Assembly: GCA_015134415.1 (NCBI GenBank)
Contig: CP043985.1
Span: 62,001-126,000, forward strand
Direction: 5' to 3'
DNA: 64,000 nt
DNA from: Candidatus Stammera capleta
Lineage (GTDB): Bacteria > Pseudomonadota > Gammaproteobacteria > Enterobacterales > Enterobacteriaceae
The first letter of the stretch is position 1, and each line of letters opens with the position of its first letter. Position numbers and translations under genes: made by a program. This document shows positions 47,826 through 59,583 of this stretch, piece by piece. The notes beneath the pieces were generated by a model. The model did not search any database, had not been told where the DNA came from, and saw nothing but the letters and a program-made list of their open reading frames with translations.

Positions 47826-48180
47826 GGGGTTGTTTTTGGATTTGACAAAATATACAAATTTTAATTGATCATGTCGAGGTAACGGTTGGCCGCGTTAAAA
47901 ACCGTAAATAATAGTTGCAAATAACAATGATTATGCTTTAGCAGCTTAAAAACTGTAAAGTCGTTTTTTATATTGTTTTTATCTCTTTAATATATATAAA
48001 AAATGTAAAATTTAAAAGAGAAATATTATAGAGTGTCTATATCTATAATAAATTATTTATAGACTAATTTAATTATTTATTTTTTTTGTTTTAAATAATT
48101 AAATAAAATAAAACAAAATAAACATGTAGTATCAATAAAATTAGTTGTTTTGGACGCGGGTTCGAATCCCGCCAACTCCA
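47826..48180 (+). ncRNA. ssrA: transfer-messenger RNA (tmRNA)
   Basis: The 5' end GGGGTTG pairs with CAACTCC at the 3' end, followed by A73; the T-arm GCGGGTTCGAATCCCGC is intact. The tag frame starts at GCA 47917 and ends at TAA 47947-47949: A-N-N-N-D-Y-A-L-A-A (E. coli ANDENYALAA). AATAGTTGC before the resume codon is conserved. The middle part with pseudoknots is A/T-rich and shortened. No CCA is encoded. It rescues ribosomes on broken mRNAs, which would be frequent if transcripts slip at poly(A) tracts. Confidence 0.96.
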
Positions 48181-48187
48181 AAAAAAT

Positions 48188-48259
48188 AGGTGATTAGCTT
48201 AGGGGTAGAGCGTCTCTTTTACAAGGAGAAGGTCAATGGTTCGATTCCATTATCACCTA
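48188..48259 (+). tRNA. tRNA-Val (UAC)
   Basis: Acceptor AGGTGAT/ATCACCT, anticodon loop TTTACAA giving UAC, T-loop TTCGATT, A73. It is 7 bases after tmRNA and its last three bases overlap the stop codon of the helicase gene on the other strand. Confidence 0.95.
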
Positions 48260-49585
48260 TATTTTTTTATTTAAAAAAAGATTATCATATATAAAATTCA
48301 ATAAAATTAAATTTATCTTTTCATTATTAATGAAATTATATTTTTTTAATATATTAGTTAATATATTTTTATAAAAAAAATCATTATTATTTTTTTTATT
48401 TATATAATATTCAATAAAATTCATTATTTTTTTTATTCTTATTTTTAATAAAATATTTTTATTTGGAGGATAAATTTTATTTATTTTAATATTTAATTTT
48501 TTTTGTAAAAGATAAACAATTTTTATATCTCTTTTATTAATAAATAAAATAGTTTTTCCAATATTATTAGCTCTACCAGTTCTACCTATTCTATGAATAT
48601 AATATTTAAAATCTATAGGTAAATCATAATTAATTACTAAATTAACATTATTAATATCTAATCCTCTAGCAGCAATATCAGTAGCAACCAATATATTTAT
48701 ATTTCCATTACGTAAATCATTTATATTCTTTTCTCTTAAATTTTGATTCATATCTCCATTTAAAGAAGAACAATTATATCCCTTTTTTTGTAATAAATTA
48801 GATAATTTTAATGTATAACTTTTTGTTTTAACAAAAATTATAACAGCTTTAAATTTTTCAACTTCTAAAAAATTAATTAAAAAATTTATTTTATCATTAT
48901 ATGAATAAAACAAACAATAATATTGTTTAATATTTTTAGGTATATTATCAAATTTTTTTTTATTCAATAATAAATTAATTTCTTTAGGAAACAGCATAAA
49001 TTTTTTAATAATATTTTTTATATTATTACATATAGTAGCAGAAAATAAAGCAGTTTGATGTTTAACATTAATATTAGATAAAATAAATTTTACATCATCA
49101 ATAAAACCTTTACAAAACATTTCATCAACTTCATCTAAAACTAAAAATTTAATATTATTAAAATTAATTAAATTACGTCTTTTAATATAATCTATTAATC
49201 TACCTGGAGTAGAAATTATAATATTAGGATTATTTTTTAATTTAGATAATTGAATATTATATTTTTGACCACCATATAAAGATAAAATTTTAAATTTTAA
49301 ATATTTAGAAAATAATAAAAAATTATCTTTAATTTGTATTGCTAATTCTCTAGTAGGAACTAAAACTAAACATTGTAAAGAATTAATAGTTATAGAATTT
49401 AATATAGGTAAAACATAAGAAGCAGTTTTACCACTACCTGTTTTAGCAATACCTAATACATCATATTTATTTAATAATAATGGTATACATTTTATTTGAA
49501 TAGGAGTGGGTCTAATATAATTAATTTCTTTTATAACTTTTAACAATTCATTTCTTAATTTAAAATTAGAAAAATTAATAATCAT
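48257..49585 (-). CDS. deaD: DEAD-box ATP-dependent RNA helicase
   Basis: This RNA helicase probably helps ribosome assembly and mRNA turnover with PNPase. It has 442 residues. Motifs in order: PTPIQIKCIP (Q motif), AKTGSGKT (I), PTRELAIQ (Ia), STPGRLIDY (Ib), LDEVDEMF (II, with Val in place of Ala of DEAD), SATICNNI (III), FVKTK (IV), ATDIAARGLDINNV (V), HRIGRTGR (VI). E. coli DeaD (629) has a long C-terminal RNA-binding domain absent here, so the length alone would fit RhlB, RhlE or SrmB too. The deaD call rests on its place next to pnp-rpsO. Confidence 0.85.
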   Translation of the reverse strand: MIINFSNFKLRNELLKVIKEINYIRPTPIQIKCIPLLLNKYDVLGIAKTGSGKTASYVLPILNSITINSLQCLVLVPTRELAIQIKDNFLLFSKYLKFKILSLYGGQKYNIQLSKLKNNPNIIISTPGRLIDYIKRRNLINFNNIKFLVLDEVDEMFCKGFIDDVKFILSNINVKHQTALFSATICNNIKNIIKKFMLFPKEINLLLNKKKFDNIPKNIKQYYCLFYSYNDKINFLINFLEVEKFKAVIIFVKTKSYTLKLSNLLQKKGYNCSSLNGDMNQNLREKNINDLRNGNINILVATDIAARGLDINNVNLVINYDLPIDFKYYIHRIGRTGRANNIGKTILFINKRDIKIVYLLQKKLNIKINKIYPPNKNILLKIRIKKIMNFIEYYINKKNNNDFFYKNILTNILKKYNFINNEKINLILLNFIYDNLFLNKKI

Positions 49586-49616
49586 CTTACACTTTTATTA
49601 TTTTAATTTATTTTTA

Positions 49617-51725
49617 TTAATTTTTAATATTATTTTCAATACTTAATTTCAATTTTCCAGTAATATCTATATCAATAACTTTAACATAAATATATTGTCC
49701 AATTTTAAAATGATTAAAAATATTATTAATTTTATTATTATTATATATTTTAGAAATATGTACTAAACCTTCTTTATTTTTAGATATATTAACAAATAAC
49801 CCAAAATTTACTATTTTAATAATTTTAGATAAATATATACAACCTTTTTTAATAACAAAACCAATAATTTTTTTTATATCATTTATTGTATTAATTGCAT
49901 TAATTTTATTATTAGAAATTATATTAATTAATCCATTATCATTAACTTCAATTAAACAATTATTTTTTTGAGTAAGAGATTTTATTACTGAACCACCTTT
50001 ACCTATAACATTTTTAATTTTATTTACATCAATTTTAAATTTATATATTTTAGGACAATAAGGTGATAAATAAGATCTAGAAAATTTAATTTTAGTATTC
50101 ATTTTATCTAAAATACATAATCTAGAAACATTAGCTTTTTTTAAAGACTCATTAATATCATTTATATCTACATTTTTAATTTTCATATCCATTTGTAATG
50201 CTGTAATTCCAATATTAGTTCCTACTATTTTAAAATCCATGTCTCCTAATCTATCTTCATCCCCAATTATATCTGAAAGAATAAAATTTTTTTTAGAAGT
50301 TTTTATTAATCCCATAGCTATACCAGCTACATGATATTTAATTGGAACGCCAGCATCCATTAAAGCTAAAGAAGCTCCACAAACAGAAGCCATAGAGGAA
50401 GAACCATTAGATTCCATAATATCAGAAACTATACGTATAGTATAAGGAAAATTTTTTATATTAGGTAATATAGGAATTATTCCCTTTTTAGCTAAATAAC
50501 CATGACCTATTTCTCTACGTTTAGGAATACCTATATTTCCTATTTCACCAACAGAATAAGGAGGAAAATTATAATGAAAAATAAAATTATCTATACGTTC
50601 ACCCAAAAATATATCATCAAAACTTTGAGCATCTTTTAAAGTACCTAAAGTAATAGTTACTAAAGCTTGAGTTTCACCTCTAGTAAAAAGAGAAGATCCA
50701 TGAACTCTCTTAGGTAAAAATCCTACTTTAATATCTATATTTCTAATATCATTTTTTTTTCTTCCATCTATACGAATTTTATTTTCAATTAAGTTTTTAA
50801 CAAATATTTCTTTTTCAATTTCATTTATTTTATTTAAAATTAAATATTTATAAAAATCTTTATTATTATTTGATAATTCTATTAATAAATTATTTATAAT
50901 ATTATCTAACAATTTTATTCTATTTTTTTTATTATATTTTTGTAAATATATTAATTTTATTTTTTCAAAACAATAGTCATATATATAATTATTTATATCT
51001 TCTGAAAGATATTTATTAATAATAATATTATTATCATTATTTTTTATACACATTAAAAAAAAATTATCAATATTATAAATTAATTTTTTAAAATTTTCAT
51101 TAGCAAAACTAATACCATCAATAATATATTTTTCATTAATATTTTTAGAAGAACAATCTATCATAAAAATATTATCATTAGTACCTACTACAACTAAATT
51201 TAATTTACTTATTTTTATTTCATCTAAAGTTGGATTTAGTATATACTTATTATCAATATATCCAATTCGTGCTACCCCTAAAGATTCAATATTATTAATC
51301 CCTGAAATCTTTAATGCAGCAGAAACTGCTATTATAGATATAATATCTGTACTAATTTGGGGGTTAACTGAAATAACATTTATAATTATTTGAATGTTAC
51401 TAAAAAAACTTTTATCAAATAATGGACGTATAGATCTATCAATTAATCTAGAAGTAATTATTTCAACATCACTAGGTCTTCCTTCTCTTCTAAAAAAACT
51501 TCCAGGAATTTTACCTACAGAATAAAATTTTTCTTGATAATGTACAGTTAAAGGTAGAAAATCTTGATCATTATTTATTTCATCATTACATACCAAAGTA
51601 ACAATTACAACAGTATCATTCATACTAGCTATAACTGAAGAAGTACATTGACGTGCTATATAACCATTTTCTAATTTAATTATATTTCTTCCATAATTAA
51701 ATTTTAAAATATTATTTTTAAACAA
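49617..51725 (-). CDS. pnp: polyribonucleotide nucleotidyltransferase (PNPase)
   Basis: PNPase is the phosphorolytic 3'-5' exoribonuclease of the degradosome. It has 702 residues (E. coli 711). Two RNase PH domains flank a helical domain; the second holds LFTRGETQALVTITLGT and the active-site DIIGDEDRLGDMDFKIVGT. A KH domain (IGKGGSVIKSLTQ) and an S1 domain (GCIYLSKIIKIVNFGLFVNIS...GLVHISKI) follow. The start is TTG at 51723-51725 with AAGGAA upstream. It lies behind rpsO, as in Enterobacterales. Confidence 0.97.
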   Translation of the reverse strand: MFKNNILKFNYGRNIIKLENGYIARQCTSSVIASMNDTVVIVTLVCNDEINNDQDFLPLTVHYQEKFYSVGKIPGSFFRREGRPSDVEIITSRLIDRSIRPLFDKSFFSNIQIIINVISVNPQISTDIISIIAVSAALKISGINNIESLGVARIGYIDNKYILNPTLDEIKISKLNLVVVGTNDNIFMIDCSSKNINEKYIIDGISFANENFKKLIYNIDNFFLMCIKNNDNNIIINKYLSEDINNYIYDYCFEKIKLIYLQKYNKKNRIKLLDNIINNLLIELSNNNKDFYKYLILNKINEIEKEIFVKNLIENKIRIDGRKKNDIRNIDIKVGFLPKRVHGSSLFTRGETQALVTITLGTLKDAQSFDDIFLGERIDNFIFHYNFPPYSVGEIGNIGIPKRREIGHGYLAKKGIIPILPNIKNFPYTIRIVSDIMESNGSSSMASVCGASLALMDAGVPIKYHVAGIAMGLIKTSKKNFILSDIIGDEDRLGDMDFKIVGTNIGITALQMDMKIKNVDINDINESLKKANVSRLCILDKMNTKIKFSRSYLSPYCPKIYKFKIDVNKIKNVIGKGGSVIKSLTQKNNCLIEVNDNGLINIISNNKINAINTINDIKKIIGFVIKKGCIYLSKIIKIVNFGLFVNISKNKEGLVHISKIYNNNKINNIFNHFKIGQYIYVKVIDIDITGKLKLSIENNIKN

Positions 51726-51773
51726 AATAAATTCCTTTATAAATAAAAATATTTTTAAATATATAATTAAATA

Positions 51774-52031
51774 TTAATAACGTAATTTTAATTTTTTAAT
51801 AATAGAATTATATTCATCTAAATTATTAATTTTCACATATCTTAAAAATTTACGACGACGAAAAATTAATTTCAATAATCCTAATTTATTATGAAAGTCT
51901 TTTTTAAAAACAGAAACATGTTTCTGTAAATTATTTATACGTAAACTTAATAAAAATATTTGTAATTTAATAGAACCAATATTATTCTTATTTTTTTTAT
52001 AATTATATATTATTTTTTTTAAACTAAACAT
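51774..52031 (-). CDS. rpsO: 30S ribosomal protein S15
   Basis: S15 is an early binder of the central domain and forms an inter-subunit bridge. It has 85 residues (E. coli 89). NIGSIKLQIFLLSLRINNLQKHV and KDFHNKLGLLKLIFRRRKFLRYVK match the family core ([42 protein letters not shown]). It precedes pnp by 48 bases. Confidence 0.95.
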   Translation of the reverse strand: MFSLKKIIYNYKKNKNNIGSIKLQIFLLSLRINNLQKHVSVFKKDFHNKLGLLKLIFRRRKFLRYVKINNLDEYNSIIKKLKLRY

Positions 52032-52061
52032 AAATTATTATAACCTATTTAATAAAATAAA

Positions 52062-52098
52062 TAAAATAAAAAAAATATTAAAGTCCTACAAGGACTTT
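52062..52098 (-). terminator. intrinsic terminator of groESL
   Basis: On the minus strand AAAGTCC-TTGTA-GGACTTT forms a 7-bp stem with a 5-base loop, followed by TAATATTTTTTTTATTTT. It lies 62 bases after the groEL stop and before rpsO. It is the clearest rho-independent terminator in the window. Confidence 0.8.
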
Positions 52099-52159
52099 AA
52101 TATTTTAATTTTTTATTTACATAAAATAAAATAATTTAATAAAATATTTAAAAATTAAA

Positions 52160-53836
<1,677 letters not shown>

Positions 53837-53859
53837 CTAAATTTTTAAAATTTAAAATA

Positions 53860-54150
53860 TTAATCAATAATAGCTAATACATCATTTTCAGACATAATTA
53901 AAACTTCTTTATTATCAATTTTTTCAGATTTTATTCCATAACCATCATTAAAAATTATTATATCACCTACTTTAATATCAAGTTTTTTAATATTACCATT
54001 ATCAAGTATACGACCTTTTCCAACTGCTATTACTTTACCTCTATTTGATTTACCAGCAGCTGATCCAGTAAGTACTATACCACCAGACGATTTAGATTCA
54101 ATATTTTTACGTTTTACTATAATACGATCATGTAATGGACGAATTTTCAT
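53860..54150 (-). CDS. groES: 10 kDa chaperonin GroES
   Basis: GroES caps the GroEL chamber. The 96-residue product (E. coli 97) reads [29 protein letters not shown] with the mobile loop, and ends [16 protein letters not shown] strong AGGAG ribosome-binding site lies 7 bases before the ATG. A sigma-32 type promoter is at 54238-54266. Confidence 0.99.
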   Translation of the reverse strand: MKIRPLHDRIIVKRKNIESKSSGGIVLTGSAAGKSNRGKVIAVGKGRILDNGNIKKLDIKVGDIIIFNDGYGIKSEKIDNKEVLIMSENDVLAIID

Positions 54151-54484
54151 TAAAACTCCTATAATTTTAAATTTTTATTAAAATATTAAAATGTTATATA
54201 AATTATTAATATATAATAAATCTACAATTATTCATTAATATGGGGGTTAAAAAAAAAACTTTCAAGTTTTATAAAATAATATATTAACATAATAAAAAAT
54301 AAAAAATTTTATCTTGTATTAAAATAATATATAATATAAAATTATATTATTATTATAATAATAAAAATAAATATTTTAAAAAAAATAAAATAAATTATTA
54401 ACATAATTATTTTTTTAAAAAAAAACATAAAAATATAAAAATATAAAAATATAAAAATATATAAAATATAAATAATGTTATAAA
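54151..54484. other. spacer between groES and tRNA-Phe
   Basis: A 334-base divergent region. The first 120 bases next to groES hold the sigma-32 promoter; the rest is A/T-rich with a run of AAAATATA-like repeats at about 54430-54470 and no coding signal. It must also hold the tRNA-Phe promoter. Confidence 0.55.
54238..54266 (-). promoter_or_regulatory. sigma-32 heat-shock promoter of groESL
   Basis: On the minus strand, CTTGAAA (54266-54260) and CCCCATAT (54245-54238) are separated by 14 bases, matching the sigma-32 consensus CTTGAAA-N(11-15)-CCCCATNT at every fixed base. The cluster of C residues is striking in this composition. It lies about 90 bases before the groES start and implies that rpoH is retained. 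Confidence 0.85.
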
Positions 54485-54557
<73 letters not shown>

Positions 54558-55017
54558 AAAAAAATACAAATAAAAATATAAATAAAAATATAAAACAATA
54601 ATTTAAAAAAAAAGAAGAAAAATAAAAAAATATATTTTTTTTATTTTAAAATGTTATTAAAAATTATTTCATATTTATAATAATAAAATTTTTATATTTT
54701 TTATTTAAGTATAAAAAAATCTGTTAATAAACTAAATTTTTTATTTTATAAAAATTTACTGTAGATTTTATCAAAAAAATTATTAAAAAAAATATAAAAA
54801 TTTATATAAATATTTTAATTATATAACTATTATAATTTAAATTTAAAATATATTAAAAATTAAATAATTAGTTTTAATATTAAAAAAAATATAATCTTTT
54901 TAAATAAATATTTAAATATAATAAAAAATAAAATTTTTTAATTACTACTACTTATTTAATAATAATAATTTTATTTTATATTTATTTCTAGATATAAATT
55001 ATAAATTTAATAAAAAA
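54558..55017. other. 460-base spacer after tRNA-Phe
   Basis: A/T-rich sequence without a recognisable gene. It occupies the place where the C-terminal two thirds of ptsI would lie if the gene were intact, but no fragment of the phosphoenolpyruvate-binding domain could be recognised in either frame. Confidence 0.5.
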
Positions 55018-55785
55018 TTAAATATTTTTTTTATTTAAAAATAAATTATATTTTTCTTTTAAAATTGATATTTTATTTTCATCAGGATTAATATAAATAT
55101 TATTTTTAATACCATCAATTATAATATAATCATTATTACGAACTAATTTAGTAATATTATTAACATTAATAACATTGATTAAATTTAATAATTTTGAAAT
55201 TATAAAAATATAAGAAAGTTTATTATTTAATTCTATAATATAACCAGCTATTTTTTTTGAATTAAATTTAACAATTTGAGAAAGAAATATATTTTTACTA
55301 ATAATTATAATATTATCTTTTATATGTTTTAATGAATTTAAATTTATAAATTTTATATTATATAAATTATATATTAATTTTTCTTTTATATCTAATAAAC
55401 TATTAATTTTTTCTTTAATATGAAATTTTTTTACTTTTTTTATATTATTTATATATTTATTTATAATAAAATCTATAGAAGCATCAGAATAAATTTTTTT
55501 ATTTTTAATTAAATTTACTATTTTTTCTTTTAAAATATTATTTTTAAAAATTATTATATATTCTTTAAATAAAATTTTTTTATTTTTATTAGAAAAAAAA
55601 GACATTATTTTATTAAATTGATTAATAGTTTTTTTATATATTTTTAAGAAACGGTTTATTTCATTATTAATATTTTTTTTATTAATATTATTTTTATTAA
55701 TATCAATTTTTTTATTTTTCAATAAAAAAACTTTACCAAAAGCATAATTTTTTATTGATACTATATTATTTTTAATTATTATCAT
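55018..55785 (-). pseudogene. ptsI: PTS enzyme I, N-terminal domain remnant with the active-site His replaced
   Basis: The 255-codon frame aligns without gaps to residues 1-255 of E. coli enzyme I: KNYAFGKVFLLKN, NNEINRFLKIYKKTI, KILFKEYIIIF, SDASIDFIINKYINNIKKV and NDYIIIDGIKNNIYINPDENKI. The phosphoryl-accepting loop GGRTSHTSIMAR has become NNKLSYIFIISK, so His189 corresponds to Tyr192 and the glycines are lost. The PEP-binding C-terminal domain (about 320 residues) is missing. It cannot pass phosphate from PEP to HPr. Yet the frame is open, begins with ATG and has AAGGT upstream. It is either a decaying gene or a retained non-catalytic domain. ptsH and crr are not in the window. Confidence 0.8.
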
Positions 55786-56198
55786 TATAAATTTTACCTT
55801 ATAAATTAAATATTATAAACATAATAATTATAATTAATAACTTAAAAAATTATGCAAAAATTTTTAATATTTTATATTTATTTTATTTTTTTTATAATAT
55901 AGTAATTTTAATATTTATATTTTTAATAAATTTTTAATATTTATCATTTTATTATTAAATTTTATTTTTTTAAAATTAAATCTTTAATTTATTTTATAAA
56001 TCTTTTATATTAAATATAATATAAAAATTATTTTGACAAACTTATTTTTATATTTTTTAATATTTTTAAAAGAAATTATTATAAATATTATAAAAATATA
56101 ATATTTAAATATTTTAATAATAATTATTTAATAATTTATTAATTAAAATTTTATAATACATTAATTATAAAAATAGACATAATTAAAATAATAAAAAA
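55786..56198. other. 413-base spacer before ptsI remnant
   Basis: A/T-rich with poly(T) runs, no recognisable gene, RNA or hairpin. In E. coli ptsH is directly upstream of ptsI; no trace of HPr could be read here. Confidence 0.5.
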
Positions 56199-57046
56199 TT
56201 ATATTTTCAATAAATTAATTTTATTTAAAATATTATTTAATAATTTAAAATTTACTAAAAAGTTTTTTAATTTAAAATTTATTTTTAAATTAGTTTTTAA
56301 AGATATTAAATTATTCCAAATATTAATATTATTATAATTATTTTTTAAATTTTTTATTATATTTAAATAATTTTTAATTTTTAATTCTTTAATTTTATTT
56401 AAATTATTATATATATTATTAATATTACCTATATTATTTAATAATAAAGAGGCTGTTTTTATTCCTATTCCTTTTATACCTGGTATATTATCACTTTTAT
56501 CTCCACATAATATTAACATATCCTTAAATAAGTTAGGATATATTCCATATTTTTGAAATACTTTTTTTTTATTAAATATATTTTTTTTTGTAATTAACAT
56601 ATATATATTTTTATTTATTAATTGTAATAAATCTTTATCATAAGATAAAATATATATTTTATATTCTTTTTTATTTAAAAAATTTTTTATTAATGTTCCA
56701 ATTACATCATCCCCCTCAACATAAGGTATAGTATAATAATTTATACCTCAATTATTTAATTTTTTTCTTATTAAATATATATATCTTAATAAATGTAAAG
56801 AAATTGATTTACGATTTCTTTTATAGTTACTATAAATTTTATTTCTAAAATTTTTTCTATTATAGTCAAAAATAAATATTATATATTGTGGTTTTAAAAA
56901 ATAATATTTATTTAAAATCATTTTTCAAAAGACTTTAAATGATTTTTTTAAGTTAATATTTTTTTTTTTATAATTTATTGTATAAAAAGATTTATATATA
57001 TATATATTACAATCTACTATAAAAATTTTTTTTTTATAATTTTCAT
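56199..57046 (-). CDS. polA: 5'-3' exonuclease domain of DNA polymerase I, frameshift after the start codon
   Basis: Only the 5' nuclease domain of Pol I is encoded (about 280 residues), as in other insect symbionts that lost the polymerase part; it would remove RNA primers. Visible: FIVDCNIYIYKSFY (metal Asp), IIFIFDYNRKNFRNKIYSNYKRNRKS, YVEGDDVIGTLIKNF (EADD-type acidic cluster), ILSYDKDLLQL and LILCGDKSDNIPGIKGIGIKTA (GDxSDNxPGVxGxG). The frame is open from a stop at 57108 but has no ATG. The ATG at 57044-57046 lies in another frame and is followed by a run of ten A residues; an eleventh A would give MKIIKKKIFIVDCN, which fits E. coli MVQIPQNPLILVDGS in length. The stop TAA is at 56199. 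Confidence 0.85.
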
Positions 57047-57238
57047 ATTTCTTTAAATTTAAGTTAATTATTTTTTCTTTAATATTAAAAGTTTTACAAT
57101 TTATGAATTATAATATATTTTTTTTATTAAATCAATTAAATTTATTAATTTTATTTTAAAAAATTTTAATTTACTATTTAAAATATTTAAATTTTATAAT
57201 ATAATAATTTAAATTTCTTTAATTATTAAAAGGTTAAT

Positions 57239-59110
57239 ATGTTTTTTGATATAATTGTGGTTGGAGGAGGGCATGCTGGAATAGAAGCTAGTTATATATC
57301 TTCTAAAATGGTTAAAAAAGTTTTATTAATTACTTATAATATTAATAATATTGGAGAAATGTCATGTAATCCTTCTATAGGAGGATTAGGTAAAAGTCAT
57401 TTAGTAAAAGAAATTGATGCACTTGGTGGGTTAATGGCAAAATTAGCAGATTTATCTGCTATACAATATAGAACTTTAAATTTAAGTAAAGGTGAAGCTG
57501 TAAGATCAACTAGAGTTCAAATAGATAAAAAAATATATAATTACAATTCTTTAAATATAATAAGAAATATTAAAAATATTACAATTTATCAAGATGAAGT
57601 TATAAGTTTAATTATTAAAAATAATTCTATTAAAGGAGTTATAACATTAAAAAGAAAAATATATAGTAATATTGTTATAATTTCTACTGGAACTTTTTTA
57701 AATTCTAAAATTTTTATAGGTAATATAATTAAAAAAGGTGGGAGAATTAATGATCATTCTTCTTTAAAATTAGCAAAATTTTTAAGTAAATATTCTTTTA
57801 GAATTAATTATTTAAAAACAGGTACTCCACCAAGAATACTTGAAAAATCTATAAATTATAAGTATTTAGAGAAACAAAAAAGTGATAAAATAAATTATTT
57901 TTCTTTTTTTAGTAAACTTAAAAAAATTAATAATTTACCCCAAATTGAATGTTATATAACAAATACTAATAAATTAACTCATAAAATAATTAAAGATAAT
58001 ATAAAATATAGCCCTTTATATAATGGTAAAATAACTGGTATAGGTCCTAGATATTGTCCTTCTATAGAAGATAAAATAATTAATTTTTCAGATAAAAATA
58101 GTCATAATATATTCTTAGAAAAAGAAGGTTTATTTAGTGATATTATATATCCTAATGGAATATCTACAAGTTTACCAATTGATATACAAAATAAGTTTGT
58201 AAATACTATAAAAGGGTTAGAAAATTCAAAAATTATTAAACCAGGATATGCTGTTGAATATATGTTTTTAAATCCAAAAGATTTAAAACTAACATTAGAA
58301 AGTAAAATAATAAATAATTTATTTTTTGCTGGACAAATAAATGGTACAACTGGATATGAAGAAGCTGCATCTCAAGGATTAATAGCCGGTATAAATGCAG
58401 GATTAAAAATTAATAATAAATCTAGTTTTATACTTAATAGATTAAATTCATATATAGGTGTAATGATAGATGATTTATGTAATAAAGGAATAGATGAACC
58501 TTATAGAATGTTTACTTCTAGATCGGAATATAGATTATTCTTAAGAGAAGATAATGCTGATTATAGGTTAACAAAATATGGATATAAATTAAATTTAATT
58601 AATAAAGATGAATGAACATATTTTTTAAATAAAATTAATATTATTAATAATAATTATAAATATTTTAAAAATAAAAGTATATTTATAAAAAAAAAATATA
58701 AAAATACTATAAATAAATATTATTTAAATGAATATTTAAATAAGAAAATTAGTATAAAATCTTTAATATGTAATTATTCATTATCTTTATATAAAATAAT
58801 AATTAATTTTAATATTAAAAATATTAATAAAAAATTTTTAAAGGAAACTGAAATACTTATAAAATATAATGGTTATTTAAATAAGCAAAAATCAGAAATA
58901 TTAAAATTAAATTTTTATAAAAATATAATTTTACCTAAAAATATAAATTATAATTTAATTCCAAATATTTCTAAAGAAATAAAACAAAAATTAAATAAAT
59001 ATAAATTTAAATTTATATATTTAAGTGATATATATAATATATCAGGAATTACACCTGTTTCAATTATATCTATTTTAATATATATTAAAAAAAATAAATT
59101 AATTAATTAA
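57239..59110 (+). CDS. mnmG: tRNA uridine 5-carboxymethylaminomethyl modification enzyme MnmG
   Basis: MnmG (GidA), with MnmE, builds the cmnm5 side chain on wobble U34. It has 623 residues (E. coli 629). The FAD-binding [15 protein letters not shown] is at residues 7-21, followed by [45 protein letters not shown] (catalytic Cys region), and [28 protein letters not shown]. The TGA at 58613-58615 is Trp in KDEWTYF; the helical C-terminal domain after it is diverged but ends with [25 protein letters not shown] precedes the ATG. Besides U34 modification of Glu, Lys and Gln tRNAs, MnmEG would also affect reading of UGA if a UCA tRNA-Trp existed. Confidence 0.97.
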
Positions 59111-59328
59111 TATTATTTTATTAATAATATATTTTAAATAAAATATAAAAATTTTTAAAATATTTTTTAAAAAAAATAATTTATATATATATTAATTTTA
59201 TTTAATAGATATTATATTTATATTGAAAAAATTATTTTTTTTAAAAATAAATATTTTTTAAAATATATAAATTTTTATGATATATTTATATATAAAAAGT
59301 TAATAGTTTTATATTATTTAAAAAAAAT

Positions 59329-59401
59329 GGGGTTATAGCTCAAATGGTAGAGCATCTGTTTTGCAATCAGAAGGTTAGCGGTTCAATTCCGCTTAACTCC
59401 A
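59329..59401 (+). tRNA. tRNA-Ala (UGC)
   Basis: Acceptor GGGGTTA/TAACTCC containing the G3-U70-type recognition region (G3 with T here at position 70), anticodon loop TTTGCAA, A73. First of four tandem tRNAs. Confidence 0.95.
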
Positions 59402-59405
59402 TTTT

Positions 59406-59478
<73 letters not shown>

Positions 59479-59484
59479 TAAAAA

Positions 59485-59569
59485 GGTGGGATTTCCGAGT
59501 GGTTAAAGGAGGCAGACTGTAAATCTGTTGTTATTAATAACTTCGAAGGTTCAAATCCTTCTCCCACCA
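59485..59569 (+). tRNA. tRNA-Tyr (GUA)
   Basis: Class II tRNA of 85 bases; acceptor GGTGGGA/TCCCACC, anticodon loop CTGTAAA giving GUA, long variable arm GTTATTAATAAC, A73. Confidence 0.96.
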
Positions 59570-59583
59570 ATTTTAAATTATTT

